Shown here piece after piece: positions 44,887 through 53,952 of a stretch of DNA of 64,000 nucleotides. A program made the translations under genes and the position numbers. The notes under the pieces were generated by a model. That model had not been told where the DNA came from and ran no database searches. It saw nothing but the letters and a program-made list of their open reading frames with translations. Source of the DNA: Pseudomonadota bacterium (GTDB lineage Bacteria; Pseudomonadota; Gammaproteobacteria; Steroidobacterales; Steroidobacteraceae); NCBI GenBank assembly GCA_021847105.1, contig JAJZUT010000009.1, positions 62,001 through 126,000 of the forward strand. Direction: 5' to 3'. How positions within the stretch are numbered: the stretch's first letter is position 1; the number at the start of each line of letters is the position of its first letter.

Positions 44887-46203
44887 TTATGCCGCCCGTA
44901 CGCCGAGCTGATCCGCGACGATGCTGCGTCCGCCGTGATCGATCATGTACTCGAATTCGTGGCGGAAGTGCTTGAGGAAACTCTGCACCGGCCACGCCGC
45001 CGCATCGCCAAGCGCACAGATCGTATGTCCTTCGATACGGTTGGCCACATCGAGGAGCAGATTGAGCTCATCACGATGCCCCTGCCCGGCGAGGATGCGC
45101 TTGATGATGCGGTTCATCCAGCCCGTGCCCTCGCGGCAGGGCGTGCACTGGCCGCAGGACTCGTCCATGTAGAAGCGCGAGAGGCGCTCGATCACCCGCA
45201 CCATGCAGGTGGTCTCGTCCATCACGATGACCGCTGCGGAACCGACCGCCGAGCCGGCCGCGCGCAGCGAGTCGTAGTCCATGTTGGTCTTGAGCATGAC
45301 ATCCCCGGGCACCACCGGCACCGAGGAGCCGCCCGGGATCACCGCCTTGAGCTTGCGCCCGCCGCGAACGCCGCCGGCAAGCTCGAGCAGATCCGCGAAG
45401 GCGACGCCGAGCGGCAGCTCGAAGTTCCCCGGACGTTCGACGTGACCGGAGACCGAGAAGATCACGGTGCCGCCGGAATTCGCGGGTCCGAGATCGGCGA
45501 ACCACTTCGGTCCCTTGCGCAGGATCGTCGGCACCGAGGCATAGCTCTGGGTGTTGTTGATCGTCGTCGGCTTGCCGTACAGGCCGAAGTTGGCCGGAAA
45601 CGGTGGCTTGAACCGCGGCCGGCCAGGCTTGCCTTCCAGCGACTCGAGCAGCGCCGTCTCCTCGCCGCAGATGTAGGCGCCCGCACCGACGAAGGTGTAC
45701 AGGTCGAAATCGACGCCGCTGCCACGGATGTTCTTGCCGAGCAGTCCGGCAGCGTAGGCTTCCTGCAGCGCCGCCTCAAAACGCGGCACCGGCTCGCCAA
45801 GAAACTCCCCGCGGATGTAGTTGTAGCCCACCGTGGAGTTGGTCGCGTAGCCGGAGATCGCCAGCCCCTCGATCAGGGCATGCGGGTTGTAGCGCAGAAT
45901 GTCGCGATCGTGGCAGGTGCCCGGCTCGCTCTCATCCGAGTTGCACACCATGTACTTCTGCACCGGCGAGTTGCGCGGCATGAAACTCCACTTCGTGCCG
46001 GTCGGAAAACCCGCACCACCGCGACCGCGAAGCCCCGAGGCTTTCACCGCCTCGATGATCTGCTCGCGCGGCGGCTTCTCGGCGAGGATTTTCTCCCACA
46101 CCTGATACCCGCCGATCTTGCGGTAGGTCTCCAGTGTCCAGGAACGCTCGAGCGCGAGCGGCTCGAACACGACCAGATTCATCTTGTCGGGGCTGATGGG
46201 CAT
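44887..46203 (-). CDS. nuoF: NADH-quinone oxidoreductase subunit F
   Basis: A 438-residue subunit that binds NADH, FMN and the N3 [4Fe-4S] cluster. The FMN/NADH site shows [36 protein letters not shown] and [32 protein letters not shown]. The cluster cysteines are in [16 protein letters not shown] and [16 protein letters not shown]. It forms the electron-entry module with NuoE and NuoG. The gene starts four bases after the nuoE stop. Confidence 0.97.
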   Translation of the reverse strand: MPISPDKMNLVVFEPLALERSWTLETYRKIGGYQVWEKILAEKPPREQIIEAVKASGLRGRGGAGFPTGTKWSFMPRNSPVQKYMVCNSDESEPGTCHDRDILRYNPHALIEGLAISGYATNSTVGYNYIRGEFLGEPVPRFEAALQEAYAAGLLGKNIRGSGVDFDLYTFVGAGAYICGEETALLESLEGKPGRPRFKPPFPANFGLYGKPTTINNTQSYASVPTILRKGPKWFADLGPANSGGTVIFSVSGHVERPGNFELPLGVAFADLLELAGGVRGGRKLKAVIPGGSSVPVVPGDVMLKTNMDYDSLRAAGSAVGSAAVIVMDETTCMVRVIERLSRFYMDESCGQCTPCREGTGWMNRIIKRILAGQGHRDELNLLLDVANRIEGHTICALGDAAAWPVQSFLKHFRHEFEYMIDHGGRSIVADQLGVRAA

Positions 46204-46207
46204 GGGA

Positions 46208-46729
46208 TTACTTCAGCTCGTCGAGGATCTTGTCGAGCTTCTCGGGAGTGAGGTGCTCGTGAAAAACGTGATCCACCATCATCATCGGAGCGCCGGTGCA
46301 CGCGGCGAGACATTCGTGCTCGTCCTTCAGGAAGATCCTCCCGTCGGGCGTGCTCTGATCGAGCTTGATGCCGAGCTTGCGCTCGGCGTGCGCCACCAGC
46401 TCATCGGCGCCGTTCAGCATGCAGGAGATGTTCGTGCAAATACTCACGTGGTGGCGACCGCAGGGGTGCGTCTCGAGCATCGAGTAGAAGCTCGCCACCT
46501 CGTAGACCTGGATCGGCGGCAGGCTCAGATATGCCGCAACCGCATCCATCAGCGCCTTGGTCAGATGTCCCTGGTTCTGCTCCTGCGCGGCACGCAGCGC
46601 CGCGATGCACGCCGAGCGCTGCCGGCCGGGCGGAAATTTCGCCACCCAGTGGTCGATCTCACCGCGGGTGTGCTCCGAGAGCAGCCCGGTATCGCCGGCA
46701 GCCGGCGTCGTGTGCTTGTCGTTGCTCAA
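46208..46729 (-). CDS. nuoE: NADH-quinone oxidoreductase subunit E
   Basis: A 173-residue thioredoxin-fold subunit with the N1a [2Fe-2S] cluster. The four cysteine ligands are in ICTNISCML and [10 protein letters not shown]. Typical helical N-terminal sequence includes [25 protein letters not shown]. Its ATG overlaps the nuoD stop (ATGA). It pairs with NuoF in the NADH dehydrogenase module. Confidence 0.97.
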   Translation of the reverse strand: MSNDKHTTPAAGDTGLLSEHTRGEIDHWVAKFPPGRQRSACIAALRAAQEQNQGHLTKALMDAVAAYLSLPPIQVYEVASFYSMLETHPCGRHHVSICTNISCMLNGADELVAHAERKLGIKLDQSTPDGRIFLKDEHECLAACTGAPMMMVDHVFHEHLTPEKLDKILDELK

Positions 46730-48006
46730 CGGTCGATTTCCCCGAACACGATATCCTGCGTGCCGATCACCGCGACCACGTCGGCGAGCATGTGGCCACG
46801 CACCATCTCCTCAAGCGAGGCCAGATGGACAAAGCCCGGCGCGCGGCACTTGAGGCGGTATGGCTTGTTGGCGCCATCGGATACCAGATAGATGCCGAAC
46901 TCGCCCTTCGGCGCCTCCACCGCGGCATAAGTCTGTCCGGCGGGCACGTCGTAGCCTTCGGTGAAGAACTTGAAGTGGTGAATCAGCGATTCCATGTCGC
47001 CCTTCATGTGCTCGCGGCTCGGCGGGCGAACTTTGCGATCATCGATCATCACCGGGCCTGGGTTGTCACGCAGCCACTGCACGCACTGACGGATGATGCG
47101 GGTGGATTGGCGCAGTTCCTCGACGCGCACCAGGTAGCGGTCGTAACAGTCGCCGTTGGTGCCGACCGGAATGTCGAACTCCATCCGCTCGTACACCTCG
47201 TAGGGCTGCTTCTTGCGCAGATCCCACACCACCCCGGAACCGCGCAACATCGGACCGGTGAATCCGAGCTGCAGCGCGCGCTCCGGCGGCACCACCCCGA
47301 TGTTCACCGTGCGCTGCTTCCAGATGCGGTTGTCGGTGAGCAGCGTTTCGTAGTCGGCGATCGAGGCTGGGAACCGTGCCGCGAACGCATCGATGAAATC
47401 GAGCATGGAGCCCGAGCGCGATTCGTTCAGGCGATCGACTTCCTTGTGAGAGCGCCACTTCGAGGGCTGGTACTTCGGCATGCTCTGCGGCAGGTCGCGA
47501 TACACCCCGCCGGGGCGGTAGTAGGTGGCATGCATGCGAGTGCCGGAGACGGCCTCGTACACGTCCATCAACTCCTCACGCTCCTTGAAGGCGAGCAGGA
47601 ACACGGTCATCGCGCCGATATCGAGCGCGTGCGCACCGAGCCACATCAGATGATTGAGGATGCGCGTGATCTCATCGAACATCACGCGGATGTACTGGGC
47701 CCGCTCGGGCGGACGGATGCCGAGCAGCTTCTCGATGGCGAGCACGTAAGCGTGCTCGTTGCACATCATCGAGACGTAATCGAGACGGTCCATGTAGCCG
47801 ATCGAGTGGTTGAACGGCTTCGATTCGGCCAGCTTCTCCGTACCCCGGTGCAGCAGACCGATGTGCGGGTCGGCCTTCTGGATCACCTCGCCGTCCATCT
47901 CGAGCACCAGGCGCAGCACCCCGTGCGCGGCCGGGTGCTGGGGACCGAAGTTCATGGTGTAGTTGCGGATCTCCGCGAGCGGAAGATCGTTCGTCGACTG
48001 AGCCAT
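46726..48006 (-). CDS. nuoD: NADH-quinone oxidoreductase subunit D
   Basis: A 426-residue 49-kDa-type subunit that forms the quinone site with NuoB. Conserved segments are [23 protein letters not shown] (quinone-site His), [38 protein letters not shown], and [16 protein letters not shown] sequence at [15 protein letters not shown]. It is separate from NuoC, unlike the fused E. coli form. It overlaps nuoC by one base (TGATG) and nuoE by four. Confidence 0.97.
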   Translation of the reverse strand: MAQSTNDLPLAEIRNYTMNFGPQHPAAHGVLRLVLEMDGEVIQKADPHIGLLHRGTEKLAESKPFNHSIGYMDRLDYVSMMCNEHAYVLAIEKLLGIRPPERAQYIRVMFDEITRILNHLMWLGAHALDIGAMTVFLLAFKEREELMDVYEAVSGTRMHATYYRPGGVYRDLPQSMPKYQPSKWRSHKEVDRLNESRSGSMLDFIDAFAARFPASIADYETLLTDNRIWKQRTVNIGVVPPERALQLGFTGPMLRGSGVVWDLRKKQPYEVYERMEFDIPVGTNGDCYDRYLVRVEELRQSTRIIRQCVQWLRDNPGPVMIDDRKVRPPSREHMKGDMESLIHHFKFFTEGYDVPAGQTYAAVEAPKGEFGIYLVSDGANKPYRLKCRAPGFVHLASLEEMVRGHMLADVVAVIGTQDIVFGEIDR

Positions 48007-48725
48007 CAGCGGGGCAACTCCGGAGCCTTCAACGCCGGCTCATAGCGGTTGTCGTGCCGGATCACCTTGGGCGCGAGCACCCGTGGCACGATGCTCACCG
48101 GCTCATACACCACGCGCTTCTTCTCGGGGTCGTAGCGCGTCTCGACATTGCCGATCAGCGGGAAATCCTTGCGGAACGGGTGTCCGATGAAGCCGTAGTC
48201 GGTGAGGATGCGGCGCAGATCCGGGTGCCCACGGAACATGATGCCGAACAGGTCGAACGCCTCGCGCTCGAACCAGTTGGCACACGCCCACACCTCGGCC
48301 ACGGAGTCCACCACCGGCTCGCTCGTCTGCGGACAGACCGCGCGCAGCGTCAAGCGGGTATTGTGGGTGATCGACAGCAGTTGGTAGACGACGGCGAAGC
48401 GACCGGGCATTTCCGGATCCGGCGGCGCACTCGCCTGCCGACCGCGACTGAACCCCGTGCGGGTCGCAGCGGCGGTGAGCCACTCCTCCCGTCCGTAGTG
48501 CAGATAGTCGACGCCGGCGACGTCGATCAGCATCTCGAAACGCAGCTCCGGGGTGTCGCGCAGCGCCCGGCACGCCGTCAACAGCTGCGCCGGCTCGACT
48601 TCGAAGGCAAGATCCTGCGCCAGCGAGGGCAGCCGACGCACGCCGCTCACGCGCTCCTCGATCAGATGAGCCAGCACTTCGATTGCAGCGCCGGTTCCAG
48701 CCGGCTGGGCAGTGGATTGTTCCAT
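48006..48725 (-). CDS. nuoC: NADH-quinone oxidoreductase subunit C
   Basis: A 239-residue 30-kDa-type subunit of complex I. Family motifs are [69 protein letters not shown] and a C-terminal region [24 protein letters not shown]. It has no metal site and docks NuoD to NuoI and NuoB. It starts three bases after nuoB. Confidence 0.97.
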   Translation of the reverse strand: MEQSTAQPAGTGAAIEVLAHLIEERVSGVRRLPSLAQDLAFEVEPAQLLTACRALRDTPELRFEMLIDVAGVDYLHYGREEWLTAAATRTGFSRGRQASAPPDPEMPGRFAVVYQLLSITHNTRLTLRAVCPQTSEPVVDSVAEVWACANWFEREAFDLFGIMFRGHPDLRRILTDYGFIGHPFRKDFPLIGNVETRYDPEKKRVVYEPVSIVPRVLAPKVIRHDNRYEPALKAPELPR

Positions 48726-48728
48726 GGT

Positions 48729-49217
48729 CTACCTGGCGATGGTGCTGGTACGCGCGATTTTCTTCTGCAGCTGGATGATGCCGTAGACCAACGCCTCGGC
48801 CGTCGGCGGACAACCCGGGACATACACATCGACCGGCACGACACGATCGCAGCCGCGCACGACCGCGTAGGAATAATGGTAGTAGCCGCCGCCGTTGGCA
48901 CAGGAACCCATTGAGATGACCCAGCGCGGTTCGGCCATCTGGTCGTACACCTTGCGCAGCGCGGGGGCCATCTTGTTGACCAGCGTGCCGGCGACGATCA
49001 TCACGTCCGACTGGCGTGGACTCGGGCGAAACACCACCCCGAAGCGGTCGAGGTCATAACGGGACGCGCCGGCGTGCATCATTTCAACCGCGCAACAAGC
49101 CAGACCAAAGGTCATCGGCCAGAGCGACCCGGTGCGGGCCCAGTTGAGTAGATTGTCAACCTGGGTCGTGAGAAAGCCTCGCTGCGCGAAGCCCTCGGCC
49201 TCTTGCGTCAATCCCAC
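48729..49217 (-). CDS. nuoB: NADH-quinone oxidoreductase subunit B
   Basis: A 162-residue subunit holding the N2 [4Fe-4S] cluster next to the quinone site. The ligands are the paired cysteines in [13 protein letters not shown], and those in [10 protein letters not shown] and [13 protein letters not shown]. The GTG start at 49217 has AAAGGGG seven bases upstream. An ATG at 49238, seven codons earlier, is the alternative and would overlap nuoA by 31 bp. The N-terminus is short compared with many homologues. Confidence 0.96.
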   Translation of the reverse strand: MGLTQEAEGFAQRGFLTTQVDNLLNWARTGSLWPMTFGLACCAVEMMHAGASRYDLDRFGVVFRPSPRQSDVMIVAGTLVNKMAPALRKVYDQMAEPRWVISMGSCANGGGYYHYSYAVVRGCDRVVPVDVYVPGCPPTAEALVYGIIQLQKKIARTSTIAR

Positions 49218-49576
49218 TCGAGCGCCCCTTTCTTCCATTCGTAGATGAAGCCCACGGTCAGGATGCCGAGGAACACCACCATGGCGATCAGCCCCGCGAC
49301 GCCGATCTTCCCGAGCGCCACCGCCCAGGGAAAGAGGAAGACGATCTCGAGGTCGAACACGATGAACAGGATCGCGACGAGGTAGTAGCGCACGTCGAAC
49401 TTCATGCGGCTGTCCTCGAACGCCTCAAATCCACACTCGTAAGGTGACAGCTTTTCCTGATCGGCCGGCGCGCGCGAGAAGAAGCGGCCGATGGTGGTGC
49501 CCAGAACCAGCAGCACCAGCGCCACCGCCGTTGCGATGGCGAGAAAGATGAGAATCGGCAAGTAATTGTTCAGCAT
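49208..49576 (-). CDS. nuoA: NADH-quinone oxidoreductase subunit A
   Basis: A 122-residue three-helix membrane subunit and first gene of the nuo operon. The conserved cytoplasmic loop [46 protein letters not shown] includes the Cys that responds to the active/deactive transition in some organisms. The start at 49576 (MLNNYLPI) directly precedes the first helix; the longer frame is not membrane-like. It lies downstream of tRNA-Leu with a terminator between. Confidence 0.97.
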   Translation of the reverse strand: MLNNYLPILIFLAIATAVALVLLVLGTTIGRFFSRAPADQEKLSPYECGFEAFEDSRMKFDVRYYLVAILFIVFDLEIVFLFPWAVALGKIGVAGLIAMVVFLGILTVGFIYEWKKGALEWD

Positions 49577-49603
49577 GCTTCCATCGCCTGAGCAAAGCCA
49601 CGG

Positions 49604-49631
49604 AAAAAAAGGAAGCCCCTGCGGCGCCTCC
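49604..49631 (-). terminator. Rho-independent terminator between tRNA-Leu and nuoA
   Basis: Reading the minus strand, an imperfect GC-rich stem-loop (49631 to 49611, closing GGAGGC with GCTTCC through one G-U pair) is followed directly by seven T residues (49610-49604). This is the classic intrinsic terminator layout. It should end the secG/tRNA-Leu transcript 28 bp before nuoA. Confidence 0.7.
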
Positions 49632-49671
49632 CCTCCGAAGCTGCGCATTGTAGCAGCGCACGAAAACAATT

Positions 49672-49756
49672 TGGTGCCGACGGTCGGATTCGAACCGACA
49701 CGCCTCGCGGCGCTAGCCCCTCAAGCTAGTGTGTCTACCAATTCCACCACGTCGGC
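49672..49756 (-). tRNA. tRNA-Leu(GAG)
   Basis: On the minus strand an 85-nt cloverleaf folds with a perfect 7-bp acceptor stem (GCCGACG/CGTCGGC), discriminator A and an encoded CCA tail. The anticodon stem CTAGC/GCTAG closes the loop TTGAGGG, giving anticodon GAG (Leu, CUC and CUU codons). A long variable arm, normal for Leu, and the T arm GTCGG-TTCGAAT-CCGAC complete it. It lies next to secG as leuU does in E. coli. Confidence 0.97.
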
Positions 49757-49798
49757 AACATCAATCAATCTCACTGCAGCGCGTTTTCACGCGCCCGG

Positions 49799-50167
49799 TC
49801 AGGGCGTCTGCGCGGGTGCCTTGCCGCCTACGGGCTTTGCCACGTTCTGCGACGCACCGGTCACCGCCGGCGCTTTCGGGGCCGCAGTATGCACCTGACC
49901 GGCAATATCCAGGATGGTCTTCTGATGCGCATGCGAGCGAGTGCTGAGATATGTCAACGCCACGCTGTTGAGCATGAAGATCGCCGCGAACACGGCCGTG
50001 GCCCGCGACAGCGCAGTTGTGGCACCGCGCGCGCCGAACACCGTGCCCGATGCGCCAGCGCCGAAGCCTGCGCCGGCGTCCGCACCCTGCCCGTGCTGCA
50101 GCATCACCAGGATGACGACAGACACCCCGGCAATGAGCTGAATCACCAATAAGAAACCATGCAGCAT
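49799..50167 (-). CDS. secG: Protein translocase subunit SecG
   Basis: A 122-residue inner-membrane component of the SecYEG channel. Two helices (FLLVIQLIAGVSVVILVML and TAVFAAIFMLNSVALTYL) flank the conserved cytoplasmic GQGADAGAGFGAGASGTVFGARGA loop. The C-terminal tail is Ala/Pro-rich and variable, as in other members. It follows tpiA by 12 bp and precedes tRNA-Leu by 42 bp. Confidence 0.95.
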   Translation of the reverse strand: MLHGFLLVIQLIAGVSVVILVMLQHGQGADAGAGFGAGASGTVFGARGATTALSRATAVFAAIFMLNSVALTYLSTRSHAHQKTILDIAGQVHTAAPKAPAVTGASQNVAKPVGGKAPAQTP

Positions 50168-50179
50168 AATTAAAACCGA

Positions 50180-50938
50180 TCAGCGCGATCCGCATGCCGC
50201 GAGGATCGCGAGAAATTCCTCCGCATTGAGTGACGCGCCGCCGACCAAACCTCCGTCGACATCCGGCTGTGCAAACAGCTCGGCCGCGTTGCTCGCCTTG
50301 ACGCTGCCGCCGTATAGAACGCGGGTCGCCTCTGCTATTTTAGCATCCCGTTCGGCTATGCGCTCACGAATGAATGCATGGACCGCCTGGGCCTGCTGCG
50401 GCGTCGCCGTGCGCCCGGTCCCGATCGCCCAGATCGGCTCGTACGCGATGACTGCCGACTCCAACGCACCGACACCGCACAAATCCAGCACCACGTCGAG
50501 CTGGCGGGCCACGACCTGCTCGGTCCGGCCACTCTCGCGCTCCTCCAGGTGCTCGCCGACGCACAGGATCGGCACCAACGACTTGGCCTGGGCCGCGGCG
50601 AATTTGCGCGCCACCAGCGGGTCATCCTCGTGATACAGCCAACGCCGCTCGGAGTGCCCCACCAGCACGTGGCTGCAGCCCACATCCTTCAGCATCGCGG
50701 CCGAGACTTCCCCGGTGAACGCGCCCTGCGCCTCGGCGCACACGCTCTGCGCACCCAGTCCGATCGGCGCCTCACGCAGCAGCCGGGCCACATCCTGCAA
50801 ATACACAAACGGCGGGAAGACCAGGCACTCGGCCGCGGCACGGCCCGGGTGCCCCGCGAGCAGCTCCTCGATCAGACGCGCGTTGTCCGCACGCGTTCCG
50901 TGCATCTTCCAGTTTCCGGCTACGATGGGGCGGCGCAT
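50180..50938 (-). CDS. tpiA: Triosephosphate isomerase
   Basis: A 252-residue TIM-barrel enzyme that interconverts dihydroxyacetone phosphate and glyceraldehyde 3-phosphate. The catalytic Lys is in AGNWKMHG, the His in VLVGHSERR and the Glu in [13 protein letters not shown]; the phosphate loop is [12 protein letters not shown] and [10 protein letters not shown]. The start at 50938 is at the usual position just before the first strand. A longer frame adds an Arg-rich stretch. It precedes secG. Confidence 0.96.
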   Translation of the reverse strand: MRRPIVAGNWKMHGTRADNARLIEELLAGHPGRAAAECLVFPPFVYLQDVARLLREAPIGLGAQSVCAEAQGAFTGEVSAAMLKDVGCSHVLVGHSERRWLYHEDDPLVARKFAAAQAKSLVPILCVGEHLEERESGRTEQVVARQLDVVLDLCGVGALESAVIAYEPIWAIGTGRTATPQQAQAVHAFIRERIAERDAKIAEATRVLYGGSVKASNAAELFAQPDVDGGLVGGASLNAEEFLAILAACGSR

Positions 50939-51016
50939 GCGCGATTCCCGACCTCGAACGGGGGCGGGATGATAGCGGCGCATCCCCCGGCGCGCAACGC
51001 GCACCGTTCACTGGGT

Positions 51017-52351
51017 TCAGCCCGCGGCGGCGCGCACCGCCTCGGCAAGCTCGGCCGCAGCCGAGCGGGCGCTCGTCTCCTCACGCCCCTCGACCATGAC
51101 CCGGATGAGCGGCTCGGTACCCGAGGCCCGCAGGACCACCCGACCGCTGTCCCCGAGACGCTGCTCGATGCGCTGGACCGCCTCGCGCACCGCGGGCACC
51201 TGCGCCGGATCGAAGCGCTCGGCCACGCGCACATTGAGCAGCACCTGCGGGAATTTACGCATCGGCGCGGCGAGCTCGGCCAGCGATCGGCCGCTCGTGC
51301 GCATGATCGCGAGCACCTGCAGTGCGCTCACCAGGCCATCGCCCGTGGTGGTCTTGTCGAGGCACAGAATGTGCCCGGAGGTCTCCCCGCCCAGCGAGCC
51401 ACCGCTCTCGCGCAGCATCGAGAGCACGTAGCGGTCGCCCACCGCGGCGCGCCGGAACTCGATGCCGCACTGCCGCAGGGCGACCTCGAGCCCGAGATTG
51501 CTCATCACCGTGCCGATCACCGGTCCGGCGAGCGCCCCCGTCTCCTGACGTGCCCGCGCGATGATGTAGAGCAGCTGATCGCCATCGACGATCCGACCGA
51601 GATGATCGACCAGCATGACCCGATCGCCATCGCCATCGAGTGCGACCCCCACGTGGGCGCGCACCCCCGGCACGGTAAGTTGCAGCAGTTCCGGGTGCAG
51701 CGAGCCACAGCCATCGTTGATATTGCGGCCGTTGGGCGAGCAGCCCACCGGCACGATTTCCGCCCCGAGATCGGCCAGGATACGCGGGCCGACTTTATAG
51801 GCCGCGCCATTGGCGCAATCGATGACGATCTTCAGCCCCTCCAGATCGAGTCCCTCGGGCAGCGTACTGGCGCAGAAGTCCTGGTAGTGCGTGCGCGAGC
51901 GATCGACGCGCATGGCCCGCCCGAGACTGCGTGAGGAGCGCGTAAGCACCGGCTGCTCGAGCTCGGCCTCGATCCGCGCCTCGAGCTCATCGGAGAGCTT
52001 GCCGCCCTGCCCGTCGAAGAATTTGATGCCGTTGTCATCGTAGGGGTTGTGCGAGGCGCTGATCACGACTCCGAAATCGCATTCGAAGCGGCGCGTCATG
52101 TACGCGATACCCGGGGTGGGCAGCGGCCCGATCAGCATCACATTCACGCCCGCCGCAACGAAGCCGGCTTCGAGTGCCGACTCGAACATGTAGCCCGAAA
52201 CGCGGGTGTCCTTGCCGATCAGCACGGTCCCGCCCTCCGGGGCGAGCACCCGACCGGCGGCGCTTGCCAGCCGCAGCGCAAAATCCACCGTCATGGGATC
52301 CTCGCCCACGCGGCCTCTGACGCCATCGGTTCCGAAGTATTTTCTGCTCAC
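51017..52351 (-). CDS. glmM: Phosphoglucosamine mutase
   Basis: A 444-residue enzyme that converts glucosamine 6-phosphate to glucosamine 1-phosphate for peptidoglycan and LPS precursors. The catalytic serine is Ser100 in VVISASHNPYDDNGIKFF. The metal loop is ALDGDGDRVMLVDH, the sugar loop is GGETSGHIL and the phosphate site is RASGTEPLIRVMVEG. It begins MSRKYFGTDGVRG, the usual N-terminus. A 719-bp region without a confident gene separates it from folP upstream. Confidence 0.97.
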   Translation of the reverse strand: MSRKYFGTDGVRGRVGEDPMTVDFALRLASAAGRVLAPEGGTVLIGKDTRVSGYMFESALEAGFVAAGVNVMLIGPLPTPGIAYMTRRFECDFGVVISASHNPYDDNGIKFFDGQGGKLSDELEARIEAELEQPVLTRSSRSLGRAMRVDRSRTHYQDFCASTLPEGLDLEGLKIVIDCANGAAYKVGPRILADLGAEIVPVGCSPNGRNINDGCGSLHPELLQLTVPGVRAHVGVALDGDGDRVMLVDHLGRIVDGDQLLYIIARARQETGALAGPVIGTVMSNLGLEVALRQCGIEFRRAAVGDRYVLSMLRESGGSLGGETSGHILCLDKTTTGDGLVSALQVLAIMRTSGRSLAELAAPMRKFPQVLLNVRVAERFDPAQVPAVREAVQRIEQRLGDSGRVVLRASGTEPLIRVMVEGREETSARSAAAELAEAVRAAAG

Positions 52352-53070
52352 TCGCCCGGCCTCGCCCTTGGAGAATTCCCGCCGCGCGCATTATCGGTCA
52401 TCGGCTCCCCAGCTAGCCACCGGCGTGATTCAGGTGTGACCCGCGTCCCGGGGGCGTCCGCGGAACCGTCGCGAACGGGCTCACGGAGCGGGAGCCGCCG
52501 GCGCGCCGATCAGCCGCGAGGCGTTGTGAGCGTCGAAATGCGCACATCGAGCACGCGCAGGTAGGCCAGGATGCCACTCGAGTGCACGACTACGGTCGGG
52601 AACTGCGGGCCTGGCGTCAATCCGGGAAGCGTCTGCCTGCTCTTCAGCAGCGCCGTGAGCGCCATCAACAGCGGGGAGACCACCGCATGCGCGACGGCGA
52701 TACACCATCCGCGCAGCTTTTTTTCGGTTCCCGGCGGTCGGCATCGCATACACGATGAGACGTACGTCCAGCCAGCGCCACTCGCGCATCGCGTAGTGGT
52801 CGCCCGTCAGTGCCGCCCGCAGCGCGCCAGACAGGCGCTTGGCCATCGGCGCGTCATGACAGATCAACATGGCCTGCTCGGATGTCGACTCGGCGTTCGC
52901 CGCGCGACTGACCGTGACTCCCTGCCGATGAACAGCCGTGCCAACCGGCTCAAGAACGCTCGCATGAAACCCTCCGCTGCGCCGGCGGTCCGGCCGCAGC
53001 CGTAGGCGCATGCGACCGTAGGATCAGCGTCTCAAGCGCCGCACGAGCGCACCGCAGATTTCCACGCCGC
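52352..53070. other. Gene-poor gap between folP and glmM
   Basis: 719 bp separate two genes that are usually adjacent. The only coding-like signal is a broken minus-strand frame described in the overlapping entry. No RNA gene, mobile element or terminator with a T-run was recognised. Confidence 0.5.
52510..53011 (-). pseudogene. Possible frame-broken gene between folP and glmM
   Basis: A minus-strand frame from 53011 reads protein-like in its middle (TSEQAMLICHDAPMAKRL, then DHYAMREWRWLDVRLIVYAM). It then turns into unlikely sequence after a seven-base A-run on that strand (52718-52724). From the same point the adjacent frame reads protein-like (EKKLRGWCIAVAHAVVSPLL, onward to a stop at 52510). 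This looks like one coding region broken at a homopolymer by mutation or sequencing error. I do not recognise the family and the start is uncertain. It may also be chance open frame in GC-rich sequence. Confidence 0.3.
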
Positions 53071-53904
53071 TCAGCGCCGCACTACCGCCGACAACACCTT
53101 CAGCGCATCCACCGTGGCTGCGACGTCGTGCACTCTGAGGATATCGGCTCCGTTCTGTGCCGCAATCAGTGCCGCCGCGACACTACCGTGCACGCGCTCG
53201 GCCGGCGCCTTTCCGGTCAGCGTGCCGATCATCGACTTGCGTGACAGCCCGGCGAGTATGGGCAAGCCGTCGATGCGCAGCTCGCTCAAGCGGCTGAGCA
53301 ACGTCAGGTTGTGCTCGAGCGTCTTGCCGAACCCGAAGCCGGGGTCGAGCACGATGCGCTCATCGGCGATGCCGGCGGCGCGGCATGCCGCGACACGTTC
53401 GGCCAGGAACGCGCGCACTTCCGCCACGACGTCCGTGTAATGCGGCGCGAGCTGCATGGTACGCGGCTCGCCCTGCATATGCATCAGACAGACTGCACAG
53501 CCGGTTTCGGCCGCTGCTGCAAGCGCCCCGGGGGCGCGCAGCGCATACACGTCGTTGATGAGATCGGCGCCCGCGGCGGCCGCAGCACGCATGACCTCGG
53601 GCTTGCTCGTATCGACGGACAGGACGGCGCGACTGTTCGCGTGCAAAGACTGCAGTAATGGCAGCACACGGCGCAGCTCCTCTGCGACCGGCACCGGCGC
53701 GGCGCCCGGACGGGTCGACTCGCCGCCCAGATCAATGATCGCCGCGCCCTGCGCCTCCAGGTCGGCCGCCCGCAGGCGGGCCTGCTCCGGCTCCAGGTAG
53801 CGACCGCCGTCGGAAAACGAGTCGGGCGTGAGATTGAGCACGCCCATGACGAGCGGTTGCTGCAGATCGAGCGTCCGCTGCGGGCAGCGCAGCCGCGCAG
53901 TCAT
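53071..53904 (-). CDS. folP: Dihydropteroate synthase
   Basis: A 277-residue TIM-barrel enzyme of folate synthesis that joins p-aminobenzoate to the pterin pyrophosphate. Signatures are MGVLNLTPDSFSDGG (pterin/pABA loop), IIDLGGESTRPGA, VSVDTSKPEV, DPGFGFGKTLEHNL and AGLSRKSMIG. Sulfonamides target this enzyme. The start at 53904 (MTARLRC) is preferred over a GTG six codons earlier, though neither has a strong ribosome binding site. It follows ftsH by 48 bp. Confidence 0.96.
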   Translation of the reverse strand: MTARLRCPQRTLDLQQPLVMGVLNLTPDSFSDGGRYLEPEQARLRAADLEAQGAAIIDLGGESTRPGAAPVPVAEELRRVLPLLQSLHANSRAVLSVDTSKPEVMRAAAAAGADLINDVYALRAPGALAAAAETGCAVCLMHMQGEPRTMQLAPHYTDVVAEVRAFLAERVAACRAAGIADERIVLDPGFGFGKTLEHNLTLLSRLSELRIDGLPILAGLSRKSMIGTLTGKAPAERVHGSVAAALIAAQNGADILRVHDVAATVDALKVLSAVVRR

Positions 53905-53952
53905 CTTAGCGCCACCCGGCACATCGGGCGCGGCAGCCCGGTTGCGCCCGGC

